Shown here: positions 6,106 to 13,387 of the stretch, piece after piece
Layout: each line of letters begins with the position of its first letter
How positions within the stretch are numbered: position 1 is the first letter of the stretch
Program-made: the position numbers and the translations under genes
Source: a virus
Strand: one strand, 5' to 3'
IMG/VR virus record: IMGVR_UViG_3300048816_000006
Span: 1-25,583 of that record
Length of the DNA: 25,583 bases
Notes under the pieces: generated by a model
The model's database searches: none
Told to the model about the DNA's origin: nothing
What the model saw: only the letters and a program-made list of their open reading frames with translations

Positions 6106-6357
6106 ATGCGCCCCAGCCGAGGAGACGGCCTGCTCACCACCGCCGAGGCGGCGCGTTTCATCGGCGTGAGCGTGAACACGATCTACAGCTGGCGCAACCG
6201 CGGTCACCTGGTCGCGCAGGGCCTGGACGAGCGCAACCGCCCGCTGCACACCCGCGAGGCCCTGCGCGCGGCCGAGCTCCGGGTGCACGAGAACGGCCTC
6301 CAGGCGTCGGGCGTCGACCCGCGCCAGCTCCGCAAGCCGCCTGCTCTCGCCGCCTGA
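6106..6357 (+). CDS. MerR/excisionase-type HTH DNA-binding protein, 83 aa
   Basis: ATG 6106 is the first start after the terminator hairpin; an upstream frame start at 6010 would lie inside the promoter. Residues 9-36 (LLTTAEAARFIGVSVNTIYSW, then RNRGHL) are a clear HTH_17-type helix-turn-helix. The following RNRPLHTREALRAAELRVHE is the typical extension of small excisionase-like regulators. Such proteins bind DNA as recombination directionality factors or as transcription regulators. Its place between an attenuated promoter and the structural genes favours a regulator of late transcription, but this is inference. Confidence 0.8.
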   Translation: MRPSRGDGLLTTAEAARFIGVSVNTIYSWRNRGHLVAQGLDERNRPLHTREALRAAELRVHENGLQASGVDPRQLRKPPALAA

Positions 6358-6423
6358 TCTTCCCCCCTTGACCCGCCCGGCCCGTGTTGCCCGGCGCTAT
6401 CCAGCCTGCCCTGAGGAGCCCCC

Positions 6424-6750
6424 ATGTCCACGCCCGCCCCCGTCACCCCGACGCTCTCGATCGCCACCGACAAGACGGTCTACAACGTCGGCGATGTCCT
6501 CACCCTCACCGCGGACTACAGCGATTCCACCAGCGCCCCGGTCACCCTGTCCATCACCGCGTCGGCTTCGGATGCCGCAGGTAACACCGTCAACGCGGAG
6601 GTTTCCGTCACGGTGAATACCGCCGAGCAGGAGCCGATGACGATCGGCGTGACCGACTCGTTCGGCGACCAGTACAGCGTGGTGTCCAACGCGGCCGGCG
6701 TCGCTGTCCTGACCGCGACTGTCGGCACTCCGCCTGCTGCCGCTGCATGA
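6424..6750 (+). CDS. small Ig-like beta-sandwich protein, 108 aa
   Basis: ATG 6424 follows GAGGAG at good spacing. The segment LSIATDKTVYNVGDVLTLTA is typical of the first strands of bacterial Ig-like folds, and ITASASDAAGNTVNAEVSVTV matches the later strands. Hydrophobic residues alternate along the whole chain, there are no cysteines, and the end is Ala-rich. Ig-like domains occur on phage capsids, tails and fibres, where they bind host-surface or mucus glycans. Here the protein is free-standing and far from the tail genes. No signal peptide is seen. It is followed by a partial copy of its own C-terminal strands. Confidence 0.65.
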   Translation: MSTPAPVTPTLSIATDKTVYNVGDVLTLTADYSDSTSAPVTLSITASASDAAGNTVNAEVSVTVNTAEQEPMTIGVTDSFGDQYSVVSNAAGVAVLTATVGTPPAAAA

Positions 6751-6872
6751 TGGTCCTGAGCATCACGGCTACCGTGACAGACGCGGCGGGCCAGACGGCT
6801 ACGGCGTCGGTCACGGTGGACGTGCAGGACCCGCAGCCTGAGGCGGCGAGCATCGAAGGGAGCCGGATGTGA
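6747..6872 (+). CDS. 41-aa partial Ig-like repeat
   Basis: ATG 6747 overlaps the previous stop (ATGA). The product begins MMVLSITATVTDAAGQTATA, close to LSITASASDAAGNTVNAEVS in the preceding protein, so it looks like a duplicated half-domain. Its tail (DVQDPQPEAASIEGSRM) is polar. It lies in the -1 frame relative to the previous gene, and no stop intervenes just upstream in that frame, so a frameshift fusion is formally possible. Re-initiation at the overlap is simpler. It cannot fold as a complete sandwich alone; it may pair with the preceding protein. Confidence 0.5.
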   Translation: MMVLSITATVTDAAGQTATASVTVDVQDPQPEAASIEGSRM

Positions 6873-7138
6873 CCCCCGCGCACTTCATCAGCGACGGCAG
6901 CCCGGCCGTCGCTGAGCCGCTGAAGGCCCCGCAGCCCGCCAGGACGTGGCAGTGCGGCCGGTACGAGATCGCCCTGTTCCCCCGCCGTGGCCGCTGGTCC
7001 ATCGCGCGCCAGGGTGAGATGACCCCGGACGGCGAAGGGCACGAGACCCTGGCCGGCCGCTGCTTCGGTGTCGCCGGGTACCGGACCCTGGCCGGGGCGG
7101 TGCTGGCCACGGTGCGGCTCGCGCGGCGGCCGGCCTGA
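6869..7138 (+). CDS. hypothetical protein, 89 aa
   Basis: GTG 6869 overlaps the previous stop (GTGA) and has GGGAG (6859-6863 region) at proper spacing. The N-terminal 30 residues are polar and Pro-rich; then WQCGRYEIALFPRRGRWSIAR looks like a beta-hairpin, and the end is helical and Arg-rich (AGAVLATVRLARRPA). No family is recognised. The overlap on both sides places it in a coupled chain of tiny genes. Confidence 0.55.
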   Translation: MTPAHFISDGSPAVAEPLKAPQPARTWQCGRYEIALFPRRGRWSIARQGEMTPDGEGHETLAGRCFGVAGYRTLAGAVLATVRLARRPA

Positions 7139-7257
7139 TGGCCCGCATCTGCGCCGAATGCCGCCAGCCGCTGGACCAGGGTCGCGACCGTGATCACGTC
7201 TGCCTTGACGAGGACGCCGGGTCTCAGGACAGCAGCGACGAGGACGAGACGGCCTGA
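7138..7257 (+). CDS. tiny zinc-ribbon-like protein, 39 aa
   Basis: ATG 7138 shares its A with the previous stop (TGATG). The product MARICAECRQPLDQGRDRDH then VCLDEDAG has a C-x2-C pair and a later H-x-C, enough for one zinc site. The tail is almost wholly Asp, Ser and Glu. Short proteins with this layout are common in actinobacteriophages. A role as a small adaptor is possible; nothing more can be said. Confidence 0.5.
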   Translation: MARICAECRQPLDQGRDRDHVCLDEDAGSQDSSDEDETA

Positions 7258-7261
7258 CCGC

Positions 7262-7273
7262 TAGGCTCATGCC
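7262..7273 (+). promoter_or_regulatory. leaderless-type promoter (TAGGCT)
   Basis: TAGGCT (7262-7267) is a standard -10 in high-GC actinobacteria and ends six bases before GTG 7274, so the transcript would start at or next to the start codon. No ribosome-binding site precedes that GTG. No clear -35 is seen. Confidence 0.5.
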
Positions 7274-7597
7274 GTGACCGGACCTGATGCGGGCATGACC
7301 GCCAATCCCGACAAGCCGTGCCCGCACGAGGACTTCGACGCCTCCGTCGAGGTAAACCGGATCACCGGCCAGGAAGGCGCGGAGATTCCCGGTGCCTACT
7401 CGGCGGTGGTCCGTGTCTCGTGCTCCCGCTGCGGCGAGGCGTTCCGCTGGATCGGCCTGCAAGCAGGGCTGATGCCCGGCCGCCCGATGGTGTCGGTGGA
7501 CGAGACGGAGCTTCGCGCACCGATCCGGCCCGCGTCGTCGGACCCTGACTTCGGCCTCGGCATCCCCGGCTTCGCAGTCACATGGAGCGAGGCGTGA
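7274..7597 (+). CDS. conserved actinophage-type zinc-ribbon protein, 107 aa
   Basis: GTG 7274 fits a leaderless start after TAGGCT. The protein has PCPHEDFDASVEVNRI near its start and VSCSRCGEAFRWIGL in the middle, so Cys and His pairs could hold a zinc ion between beta-strands. The second half (RPMVSVDETELRAPIRPA, then SSDPDFGLGIPGF) resembles a protein found repeatedly in actinobacterial phages, to my recollection, with unknown function. It may start a separate transcript inside the chain of small genes. Its stop overlaps the next GTG. Confidence 0.65.
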   Translation: MTGPDAGMTANPDKPCPHEDFDASVEVNRITGQEGAEIPGAYSAVVRVSCSRCGEAFRWIGLQAGLMPGRPMVSVDETELRAPIRPASSDPDFGLGIPGFAVTWSEA

Positions 7598-7800
7598 CCG
7601 TCATCGCCCGAGGCCGCACCTACGCAAACGGCCCCGAGACCTTCTGCGACAACGCTGACGTGCACCCTCAGCCCTGCGTGTGCGCAGCCCCGAAGATGGA
7701 CATGCGCGCGATGGCAGCCCCGGACACCGGGAGCATCGGCACCTACTGGCCGATCGAGGACGCTGACCCGGTACAGCCAGAAGGCAGCGGCAACGGATGA
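7594..7800 (+). CDS. hypothetical protein, 68 aa
   Basis: GTG 7594 overlaps the previous stop and has GGAG (7584-7587) before it; ATG 7582 is the alternative and would overlap more. The product contains three cysteines in TFCDNADVHPQPCVCAAP and a conserved-looking SIGTYWPIEDADP. It is otherwise polar and Pro-rich. No family is recognised. It overlaps the next gene by four bases. Confidence 0.45.
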   Translation: MTVIARGRTYANGPETFCDNADVHPQPCVCAAPKMDMRAMAAPDTGSIGTYWPIEDADPVQPEGSGNG

Positions 7801-8018
7801 GCAACGCCATAGGCGGCTACGTCCCCCGCAAGTACCGGCGTTACGAGCCTTGCGGGCTGCACCTGAACCCGGGTGCGCTGCTGGGGAGGCTCCGGTATGC
7901 CGTGATGCCGTCCGGTGCGGTCATATCCTGGCGCGACGAGCCTCCGCAGTTCCAGGCCGCGCCGACGCCGCCGCGCTTCGAGTCATTCGCGATACCGCCG
8001 GAAGACGGCAGCGAATGA
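7797..8018 (+). CDS. hypothetical protein, 73 aa
   Basis: ATG 7797 overlaps the previous stop (ATGA). The product starts MSNAIGGYVPRKYRRYEPCG and is basic at first, then has a likely beta-hairpin (YAVMPSGAVISWRDEPP) and a Pro-rich end. It shares a weak pattern with the next protein (VISWRDEPP against VTFWRADEQP), so the two may be diverged copies; this is a faint similarity. No function can be given. Confidence 0.45.
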   Translation: MSNAIGGYVPRKYRRYEPCGLHLNPGALLGRLRYAVMPSGAVISWRDEPPQFQAAPTPPRFESFAIPPEDGSE

Positions 8019-8254
8019 GCGAGTGGCCGCAACTGGCCTACGAGGAACCAGCCGATCCTGAGCTGATAGCCGCCCATCCGGCACCGGACTGGAAGCCGCT
8101 CACGATCGCAGAGCCGGACGACATGGTGACGTTCTGGCGCGCGGATGAGCAGCCCGCAATCCACGGCAACCCTGGCCTTGAGGTGCTGCGTACCGCCCCT
8201 GAGAATCCTGCCCCGTCCTCGCTGCCTGACGGCGCGTACATGATCGAAAGCTGA
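8015..8254 (+). CDS. hypothetical protein, 79 aa
   Basis: ATG 8015 overlaps the previous stop (ATGA). The product, MSEWPQLAYEEPADPELIAA onward, is acidic, with MVTFWRADEQPAIHG in the middle. It closes the chain of small coupled genes; a 270-bp non-coding stretch follows before the terminase. No family is recognised. Confidence 0.45.
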   Translation: MSEWPQLAYEEPADPELIAAHPAPDWKPLTIAEPDDMVTFWRADEQPAIHGNPGLEVLRTAPENPAPSSLPDGAYMIES

Positions 8255-8295
8255 GCGCACAGGATTTACCTGGCCGCAGACGGCCGAAGGTAACT

Positions 8296-8355
8296 GGCGG
8301 GGGCTGTCTCGGCAGTCACGGGCGCAAGCCGCGGTGGCGAAGGACAGCCCCCGCC
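8296..8355. repeat. 13-bp perfect inverted repeat with internal GNRA hairpin
   Basis: The 8255-8524 gap has no credible gene. GGCGGGGGCTGTC (8296-8308) and GACAGCCCCCGCC (8343-8355) are perfect complements. The 34-base interior holds GGC-GCAA-GCC (8321-8330), a GNRA tetraloop hairpin with further imperfect pairing around it. No T tract follows, so a plain intrinsic terminator is unlikely. The site is directly upstream of the small terminase gene, where cos or pac sites are often found; a structured RNA is the other option. Confidence 0.65.
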
Positions 8356-8382
8356 CCCCGGCGCGTTTGTTACCGTCCGGTA

Positions 8383-8413
8383 CGAGTGCCGCTTTCTCCG
8401 CAGGTCGCACTCG
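8383..8413. repeat. 7-bp perfect inverted repeat upstream of terminase
   Basis: CGAGTGC (8383-8389) and GCACTCG (8407-8413) pair across 17 bases. A small palindrome TACCG-TC-CGGTA (8371-8382) abuts it on the left. With the 13-bp repeat, most of 8296-8413 can fold. The remaining 8414-8524 shows nothing definite. Confidence 0.5.
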
Positions 8414-8524
8414 CCAAACTGGGGCAATCCAGACAATAGGACGTGCGAGCACACCCTTCCCCCGAGCGACTGGCGCGCTCACCACCGCAGTCCTGGCGGC
8501 TGCACGCACCACCGAGGACCGCCC

Positions 8525-9013
8525 ATGCCGAAGGCTCTCAGCGCACGCAAGCGCAACGCGGTCCTAGCCGACATCAGAGCCGGGCAGAAGGCGCGTAACC
8601 AGATCGCGCGGGACCACGGCGTATCACCGGGCACCGTCACGAACATCGCCAAGAGCGCCGCGATCGAGAACGCCTTTGACCGGTCAGGCACAAAAAGCGC
8701 TACGGAAGCCGCGGTCGCCGATGCGCGCTCGATCCGGGCCGCCACGTCGCGCCGGTTCCTGGACGAGACGAACAAGCTTCTCGATCAGCTCCACCAGCCG
8801 CACGTTGCCTACAACTTCGGCGGCAAGGACAACACGTACGAGGAGCACCAGTTCCCCGAGCCGCCGGTCGACGCCAAGCGGACCCTGGTCACCGCGGCGG
8901 CCATCGCGTTCGACAAGCACATCGCGGCCGACAGGCACGACGCCGACGAGTCCGCCGACGCGAGCTCGGTTGACCGGTGGCTGGAGTCGCTGACATCCGG
9001 CGAGGGACACTAG
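8525..9013 (+). CDS. terminase small subunit (HTH DNA-recognition protein)
   Basis: ATG 8525 follows GAGGA with six bases of spacing. The 162-aa protein begins with a basic helical segment and a helix-turn-helix at about residues 20-42 (ARNQIARDHGVSPGTVTNIA). A long helical middle follows (SIRAATSRRFLDETNKLLDQ) that could form the oligomerisation core, and an acidic tail. Small terminases recognise the packaging site on phage DNA and regulate the large subunit. The call rests on position (it ends seven bases before the large terminase), HTH plus helical core, and size. Sequence alone would also fit a general HTH protein. Confidence 0.75.
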   Translation: MPKALSARKRNAVLADIRAGQKARNQIARDHGVSPGTVTNIAKSAAIENAFDRSGTKSATEAAVADARSIRAATSRRFLDETNKLLDQLHQPHVAYNFGGKDNTYEEHQFPEPPVDAKRTLVTAAAIAFDKHIAADRHDADESADASSVDRWLESLTSGEGH

Positions 9014-9020
9014 GCGACCG

Positions 9021-10337
9021 GTGAAGGTTGCCCCTCTCGCCGGCAAGCAGCTCGAATCGGTCCGGCTGGCCACGGCTCGCGTGAATTTCTGGGAAGGCTC
9101 CGTCCGGTCCAGCAAGACGATCAGCAGCCTGATCGCGTGGCTCATCTTCGTCCGCGAGGCACCACCTGGAAACATTCTTCTCGTCGGCAAGACGACCAGG
9201 ACGCTCAAGCGGAACATCATCGACCCGCTGACGGAGATGCTCGGCAGTTCCCGGTGCCGCTACGTCGAGGGCTCCGGTGAGCTGTGGCTGCTCGGGCGCC
9301 GGATTTACGTCGCGGGTGCCCATAACGAGGGCAGTCAGGAGAAAATCCGCGGGCTCAGCCTGGTTTGCCTGTACGGCGATGAGGCTTCCACGTGGCCGGA
9401 GTCCTTCTGGGTAATGGCCATGTCCCGTCTTTCCGAGTACGGGGCTCGCGCCTACGTCACGAGCAACCCCGATTCCCCGGCCCATTTTCTGATGCGGGAC
9501 TGGCTTTCCCGCGCCTCGCTATGGCTGGACCACGCGGGGAACGTGCTCCGTTCTGAAGGTGATGACAGGCTCGACCTGGCGCGATTCTCGTTCCGCCTGG
9601 CTGATAACCCGTTCCTGCCTGCGGCTTACGTCAAGGCACTGGCCGCGGAGTTCGTGGGCCTGTGGCGGAAGCGGTTCATCGAGGGCCTGTGGGTCGCCGC
9701 CGAGGGCGCGATCTTCGACATGTGGGACCCGGACACGATGGTCGCGGACATCATGCCGCCCATCACGACGTGGCTGTGCGCCTCGATCGACTACGGCACG
9801 TCCAATCCGACGCACGCGCTGATGATCGGCCTCGGTACCGACCAGCGGATGTACGTCGTGGACGAGTGGCGCTATGACTCGCGTCAGCAGCGCAGGCAGC
9901 TGACGGACGCGGAGTACTCGCAGCGGATCCGGGCGTGGATCGAGCAGGTGAAGATCCCGGCGTCACGGCAGGCTGACGGATCGTTCATGCGCGGCGTGCG
10001 CCCTCACTACATCGTGGTCGACCCCTCCGCCGCGTCGTTCCGGGTCCAGCTCCAGCAGGACGGCCTCGTCACGGTTCCCGCGAACAACGAGGTGCTTGAC
10101 GGCATCCGCACGGTCTCAAGCCTGATGACCGCAGGCAAGCTGAGGATCAGCCGCGACTGCCCCGGACTCCTGGCCGAACTGCCGGCCTACGCCTGGGATG
10201 ACAAGGCCGCGAAGCTAGGCGAAGACAAGCCCGTCAAGGTAAATGATCACGGTTGCGACAGTTTGCGCTACGGAATATTTTCCACCCGTGCGCTCTGGCG
10301 GGGGGTAATCCCGCTCACTGCGCCGCAGGCAGCCTGA
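9021..10337 (+). CDS. terL: terminase large subunit (PBSX/phage-type ATPase-nuclease)
   Basis: The 438-aa protein has both terminase domains. The ATPase shows Walker A GSVRSSKT at residues 26-33, a Walker B-type LVCLYGDE ending with catalytic Glu at 121, and the coupling motif TSNPDSP at 147-153. The RNase H-like nuclease shows D257 (SIDYG), D334 (VVDPS) and DHGCDSLRY with D409/D413, the usual acidic triad. It drives DNA into proheads and cuts concatemers. GTG 9021 gives the common start just before a NFWEGSVRSSKT block. It follows TerS and precedes the portal. Length is normal for the PBSX-like group. Confidence 0.95.
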   Translation: MKVAPLAGKQLESVRLATARVNFWEGSVRSSKTISSLIAWLIFVREAPPGNILLVGKTTRTLKRNIIDPLTEMLGSSRCRYVEGSGELWLLGRRIYVAGAHNEGSQEKIRGLSLVCLYGDEASTWPESFWVMAMSRLSEYGARAYVTSNPDSPAHFLMRDWLSRASLWLDHAGNVLRSEGDDRLDLARFSFRLADNPFLPAAYVKALAAEFVGLWRKRFIEGLWVAAEGAIFDMWDPDTMVADIMPPITTWLCASIDYGTSNPTHALMIGLGTDQRMYVVDEWRYDSRQQRRQLTDAEYSQRIRAWIEQVKIPASRQADGSFMRGVRPHYIVVDPSAASFRVQLQQDGLVTVPANNEVLDGIRTVSSLMTAGKLRISRDCPGLLAELPAYAWDDKAAKLGEDKPVKVNDHGCDSLRYGIFSTRALWRGVIPLTAPQAA

Positions 10338-10378
10338 CTGCGTGCTTACCTCAGAATGACTCTCCGGGGAGGCTCCTG

Positions 10379-12163
10379 TTGGCCTTCTCGAACATGGACC
10401 TCCCGTTTGAGGACGCCCCGGTCGCCGGGTCGATGCTCACGAACACGCTTCCGGCCGGCGGGAAGATGCCCTGGCCGCCGACGCGGTTCAACCCAGTCCA
10501 CCTCGACCACCGCGTGTGGTCAGCGTGGTGGTCCGGCTCTGCTGACGAGCTGGTCCGCGCCTACAGCCGCGACAACGGCGGCAACTCCCCGGTTGCCCGG
10601 TCCTGGTCGGCGACGACCGGCGAGACGGGACTCCCTGCCGGGATGGGCCGGAACCGCGCGGGCCTGTTCGGCACCGTGCGCCGCTGGTTCTGGGGAAACA
10701 TCACGCCCGAGGGTGAGCGCCGGACCAATTACCATGTCCCCCTCGCCGGCGACCTCGCCAGCACCTCCGCGAACCTGCTCTTCGGCCAGCCTCCCAGCCT
10801 GAAGTACAAGGGCGATACCGCGACCCAGGACTACCTGTCCGGCCTGGTCGATGACGGCACCCACTCCAAGCTGATGGAGTCCGCGGAGACCTGCGCGGCT
10901 CTCGGCGGCGTCTACCTCCGTGTCGTGTGGGACACCGACATCGATGACAAGCCGTGGATCGACCTGGTGCCGGCTGACTGCGCGGTGCCCGAGTTCAAGT
11001 ACGGGCGCCTGACGGCGGTCACGTTCTGGTCGGTGATCCGCGACGAGGGCAAGAACGTCGTCCGGCACCTGGAGAAGCACGTTCCCGGCCAGAACGCCAT
11101 CCTGCACGGCGTCTACCAGGGCAATCAGCTTGAACTAGGCCAGCCGATGTCGCTGGCGGACTTCGAGGAGACGGCCCCCTACGCGAGCGTCCTGACCGAG
11201 GGCAACGCGATCCGGTTCCCCGACATGCCGAAAGACGCCAGCACCGTCGTGTACGTGCCGAACATGCGCCCGAACCGGGTGTGGCGGCAGCTGGGCCCGC
11301 AGGCCGCGCCGCTCGGCCGGTCGGACTACTCCGGCGTCGAGGGCCTCATGGACGCCCTGGACGAGGCGTACAGCTCGTGGATGCGGGACGTGAGGCTCGG
11401 CAAGGCGCGGCTGATCGTCCCGCAGTCGATGCTGCAGTCGCTCGGCCGCGGGCAGGGCGCGATCCTGGATCTCGACCGTGAGGTCATGGTGCCGATCGGC
11501 GGACTGGTGACCGGCGAGGGCGACATCAAGGCGCAGATCCTCCCGCAGCAGTTCGACATCCGCTGGCAGGCCCACCAGGAGACGTGCAGCAACCTGATCG
11601 AGTCGATCATCATGCTGGCGGGCTACTCGGGGCAGACCCTCGGCCTGCAAGGCGACATCGCGCAGACCGCTACCGAGGTGGTCGCCCGCGAGCGGAAGTC
11701 GATGACGACCCGCGGGAAGAAAATCAACTACTGGCGGCCGGCGTTCGCTGACATCATCTACGGCCTGATGGGCGTCAATTACGCCGTGTTCGGCAGCCCG
11801 ATCGCGCCGGTGCGGCCTGACGTCGAGTGGCCTGATGCGGTGCTCCCGGACCAGCTTGAGCTCGCGCAGACCGTCGCGGCGATGCGCGGAGCCGAATCCG
11901 CTTCGGTGGAGACGTCGGTGTCGATGCTGCATCCCGACTGGAAGCCCGAGGACGTCGCGCTGGAAGTCCAGCGGATCTACGCCGAGATCAACATCGACCT
12001 GCTGTCTCATGCGCGTATCGCGATCGGAGGGGCACCCGGCGAGTCGGTCGCGGAGGATCTCCAGGAGATCCCGGAGGCGATCGGCGCGACCGACGTCCAG
12101 GCGCAGGCCGAGGCGCTCGCGAACGTCTCCGACATGTACGACGCCCAGTCCGAGAGCAACTAG
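10379..12163 (+). CDS. portal protein, SPP1 gp6-like
   Basis: The 594-aa protein resembles portal proteins of actinophages in the SPP1 gp6-like family; the region FDIRWQAHQETCSNLIESII, then LAGYSGQTLGLQGD and TEVVARERKSMTTRGKKI, is typical of the clip/stem part. The portal forms the dodecameric ring at one vertex through which DNA passes and to which TerL docks. The start is taken as TTG 10379 because GGGGAGG (10366-10372) lies six bases upstream; the next in-frame ATG at 10394 is 21 bases from that site. Length is slightly over the usual 450-550 aa because of an N-terminal Pro-rich region and an acidic tail. Confidence 0.9.
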   Translation: MAFSNMDLPFEDAPVAGSMLTNTLPAGGKMPWPPTRFNPVHLDHRVWSAWWSGSADELVRAYSRDNGGNSPVARSWSATTGETGLPAGMGRNRAGLFGTVRRWFWGNITPEGERRTNYHVPLAGDLASTSANLLFGQPPSLKYKGDTATQDYLSGLVDDGTHSKLMESAETCAALGGVYLRVVWDTDIDDKPWIDLVPADCAVPEFKYGRLTAVTFWSVIRDEGKNVVRHLEKHVPGQNAILHGVYQGNQLELGQPMSLADFEETAPYASVLTEGNAIRFPDMPKDASTVVYVPNMRPNRVWRQLGPQAAPLGRSDYSGVEGLMDALDEAYSSWMRDVRLGKARLIVPQSMLQSLGRGQGAILDLDREVMVPIGGLVTGEGDIKAQILPQQFDIRWQAHQETCSNLIESIIMLAGYSGQTLGLQGDIAQTATEVVARERKSMTTRGKKINYWRPAFADIIYGLMGVNYAVFGSPIAPVRPDVEWPDAVLPDQLELAQTVAAMRGAESASVETSVSMLHPDWKPEDVALEVQRIYAEINIDLLSHARIAIGGAPGESVAEDLQEIPEAIGATDVQAQAEALANVSDMYDAQSESN

Positions 12164-12171
12164 GAGCGTCC

Positions 12172-12447
12172 ATGGCAGCGAAGAGCGCGCCGAAGAAGGC
12201 AGCTGCGCCAGCGGGCAGGCCGGTCACGATCAAGGGCGGCAGCGGCGAGAAGCCGGTGACCATGCAGCCGGGCGGACTCCACAAGTCGCTCGGCGTCCCC
12301 GAGGGCCAGAAGATCCCGGCCGCGAAGATGGCCGAAGCCAAGGCCGGGAAGCACGGGCCGCTCGCGCAGAAGCAGGCCGTGATGGCGACGGGCATGCTCG
12401 CCGCCGGCCGTAAGACAGCCGCACGCAACCGCAGCAGGAAAGGCTGA
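12172..12447 (+). CDS. small basic low-complexity protein, 91 aa
   Basis: ATG 12172 has AGGAG six bases before it and lies eight bases after the portal stop. The product starts MAAKSAPKKAAAPAGRPVT, is rich in Lys, Ala and Gly, and ends with AAGRKTAARNRSRKG. It is predicted to be mainly disordered with a short amphipathic helix. The composition suggests nucleic-acid binding or packing inside the head. No family is recognised. Confidence 0.6.
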   Translation: MAAKSAPKKAAAPAGRPVTIKGGSGEKPVTMQPGGLHKSLGVPEGQKIPAAKMAEAKAGKHGPLAQKQAVMATGMLAAGRKTAARNRSRKG

Positions 12448-12449
12448 CC

Positions 12450-12665
12450 ATGACCGGCACCTCGCAGAGCGCCCAGCGCAGCGTCCCCGGCGCACCGGAC
12501 ACCACGAAGCCCGCGTCCACGGACACGCTCCCGGCCCGCAAGCCCACGCACGCGGTGACCGGGCCTCCGGTGTCGCACGGCGGCAAGCCGGTCACGACTC
12601 CATCGGGTCCGCCCCCGCTGCACGGCACTGCCGCGCCTGCGGTCAAGCCGAAGGAGCAGAAGTGA
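12450..12665 (+). CDS. Pro/Thr-rich low-complexity protein, 71 aa
   Basis: ATG 12450 follows AGGAAAGG and the previous stop by two bases. The product is disordered: MTGTSQSAQRSVPGAPDTTK, then PPVSHGGKPVTTPSGPPPL, ending in KPKEQK. The GKPVT and GRPVT phrases recur in the neighbouring small proteins. The stop overlaps the next GTG. The function is unknown. Confidence 0.55.
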   Translation: MTGTSQSAQRSVPGAPDTTKPASTDTLPARKPTHAVTGPPVSHGGKPVTTPSGPPPLHGTAAPAVKPKEQK

Positions 12666-12862
12666 GCACCCCTGGCATGGAGCGCGGCGACGTGAGCTCC
12701 AACTTCAAGGGCGACCGGGAGAAGCAGGTCACGCAGACCGTCGGCGCGAACCCGGACCCGCCTGCGAAGCACTCCCAGTCGGCCCCGGCGGACTCGGTTC
12801 CGCCCCCGTTTTCCGCGCCCGGTGACTGCATGTTCGGGCCGTACGACGGCCTCTCCTGCTAG
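12662..12862 (+). CDS. hypothetical protein, 66 aa
   Basis: GTG 12662 overlaps the previous stop and is preceded by AAGGAG. The product is polar (MSTPGMERGDVSSNFKGDRE) with a Pro-rich middle and the end GDCMFGPYDGLSC, whose two cysteines could pair or bind metal. No family is recognised. It belongs to the set of small genes between portal and MuF. Confidence 0.55.
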   Translation: MSTPGMERGDVSSNFKGDREKQVTQTVGANPDPPAKHSQSAPADSVPPPFSAPGDCMFGPYDGLSC

Positions 12863-12876
12863 AGGAAGGCAGCTCA

Positions 12877-13164
12877 GTGAAGCCGAGCATCGGCCGGATT
12901 GTCCACTATGTCAGCTACGGCACACCGGGAGGCGAGTACCCAAGTGCGTGCCGCGCCGCCGTGGTGACGGAGGTCGGAGAGGCATTCGTTCCCGAGGGTC
13001 AGCCGGTGCCGCCCGGAACCCCGGTCAGCCTCGCCGTGCTCAACCCGGAAGGAACATTCTTCAACCGGGGCGTCATGCAGGACGAGGACGAGTGTGCAGG
13101 CGGGACCTGGCACTGGCCGGAGCGCGTCGAGCACGAGCCCGGCGACCGTCCGCCCCGGTACTGA
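12877..13164 (+). CDS. conserved phage protein, 95 aa
   Basis: GTG 12877 has GAGGAAGG upstream. The product is more ordered than its neighbours: SIGRIVHYVSYGTPGGEYPS, a strand-rich middle, and GGTWHWPERVEHEPGD at the end. The pattern (RIVHYVSYGTP ... TWHWPE) recurs in actinobacterial phages and prophages, as far as I recall, without known function. It lies among structural genes but a structural role is not shown. Confidence 0.65.
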   Translation: MKPSIGRIVHYVSYGTPGGEYPSACRAAVVTEVGEAFVPEGQPVPPGTPVSLAVLNPEGTFFNRGVMQDEDECAGGTWHWPERVEHEPGDRPPRY

Positions 13165-13175
13165 ACGGAGGCATC

Positions 13176-13376
13176 ATGGCTAAGGTCGGCAAGAAGACGC
13201 CGCACGTTCCCCGTCCCGCGAGGACGCCGGGAGCCGCTAAGCCGCCCGTGATCCCCGGTGCGACCAGCGGCACGATCCGCCAGCGGGCGCACGCCGACGG
13301 GACATGGAACGCGACCGGGAAAGCTGCGCCCTCGCTGGAGCAGGCACCCGTCAAGCCGGCCGGTAACGGCAAGTGA
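13176..13376 (+). CDS. small basic low-complexity protein, 66 aa
   Basis: ATG 13176 is preceded by GGAGG with four bases of spacing. The product, MAKVGKKTPHVPRPARTPGA onward, is Pro/Lys/Ala-rich and basic, with one more ordered stretch (TIRQRAHADGTWNATGKA). It resembles the 12172 and 12450 products in composition. No family is recognised. Confidence 0.55.
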   Translation: MAKVGKKTPHVPRPARTPGAAKPPVIPGATSGTIRQRAHADGTWNATGKAAPSLEQAPVKPAGNGK

Positions 13377-13387
13377 CGGGGAGTGCG

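Noticed and set aside
4963-6288. Minus-strand open frame of 441 codons
   Set aside because: Antisense shadow of the 333-aa gene and of the promoter and HTH region.
10253-10378. Early start of the portal gene overlapping TerL
   Set aside because: No site precedes it; GGGGAGG points to TTG 10379.
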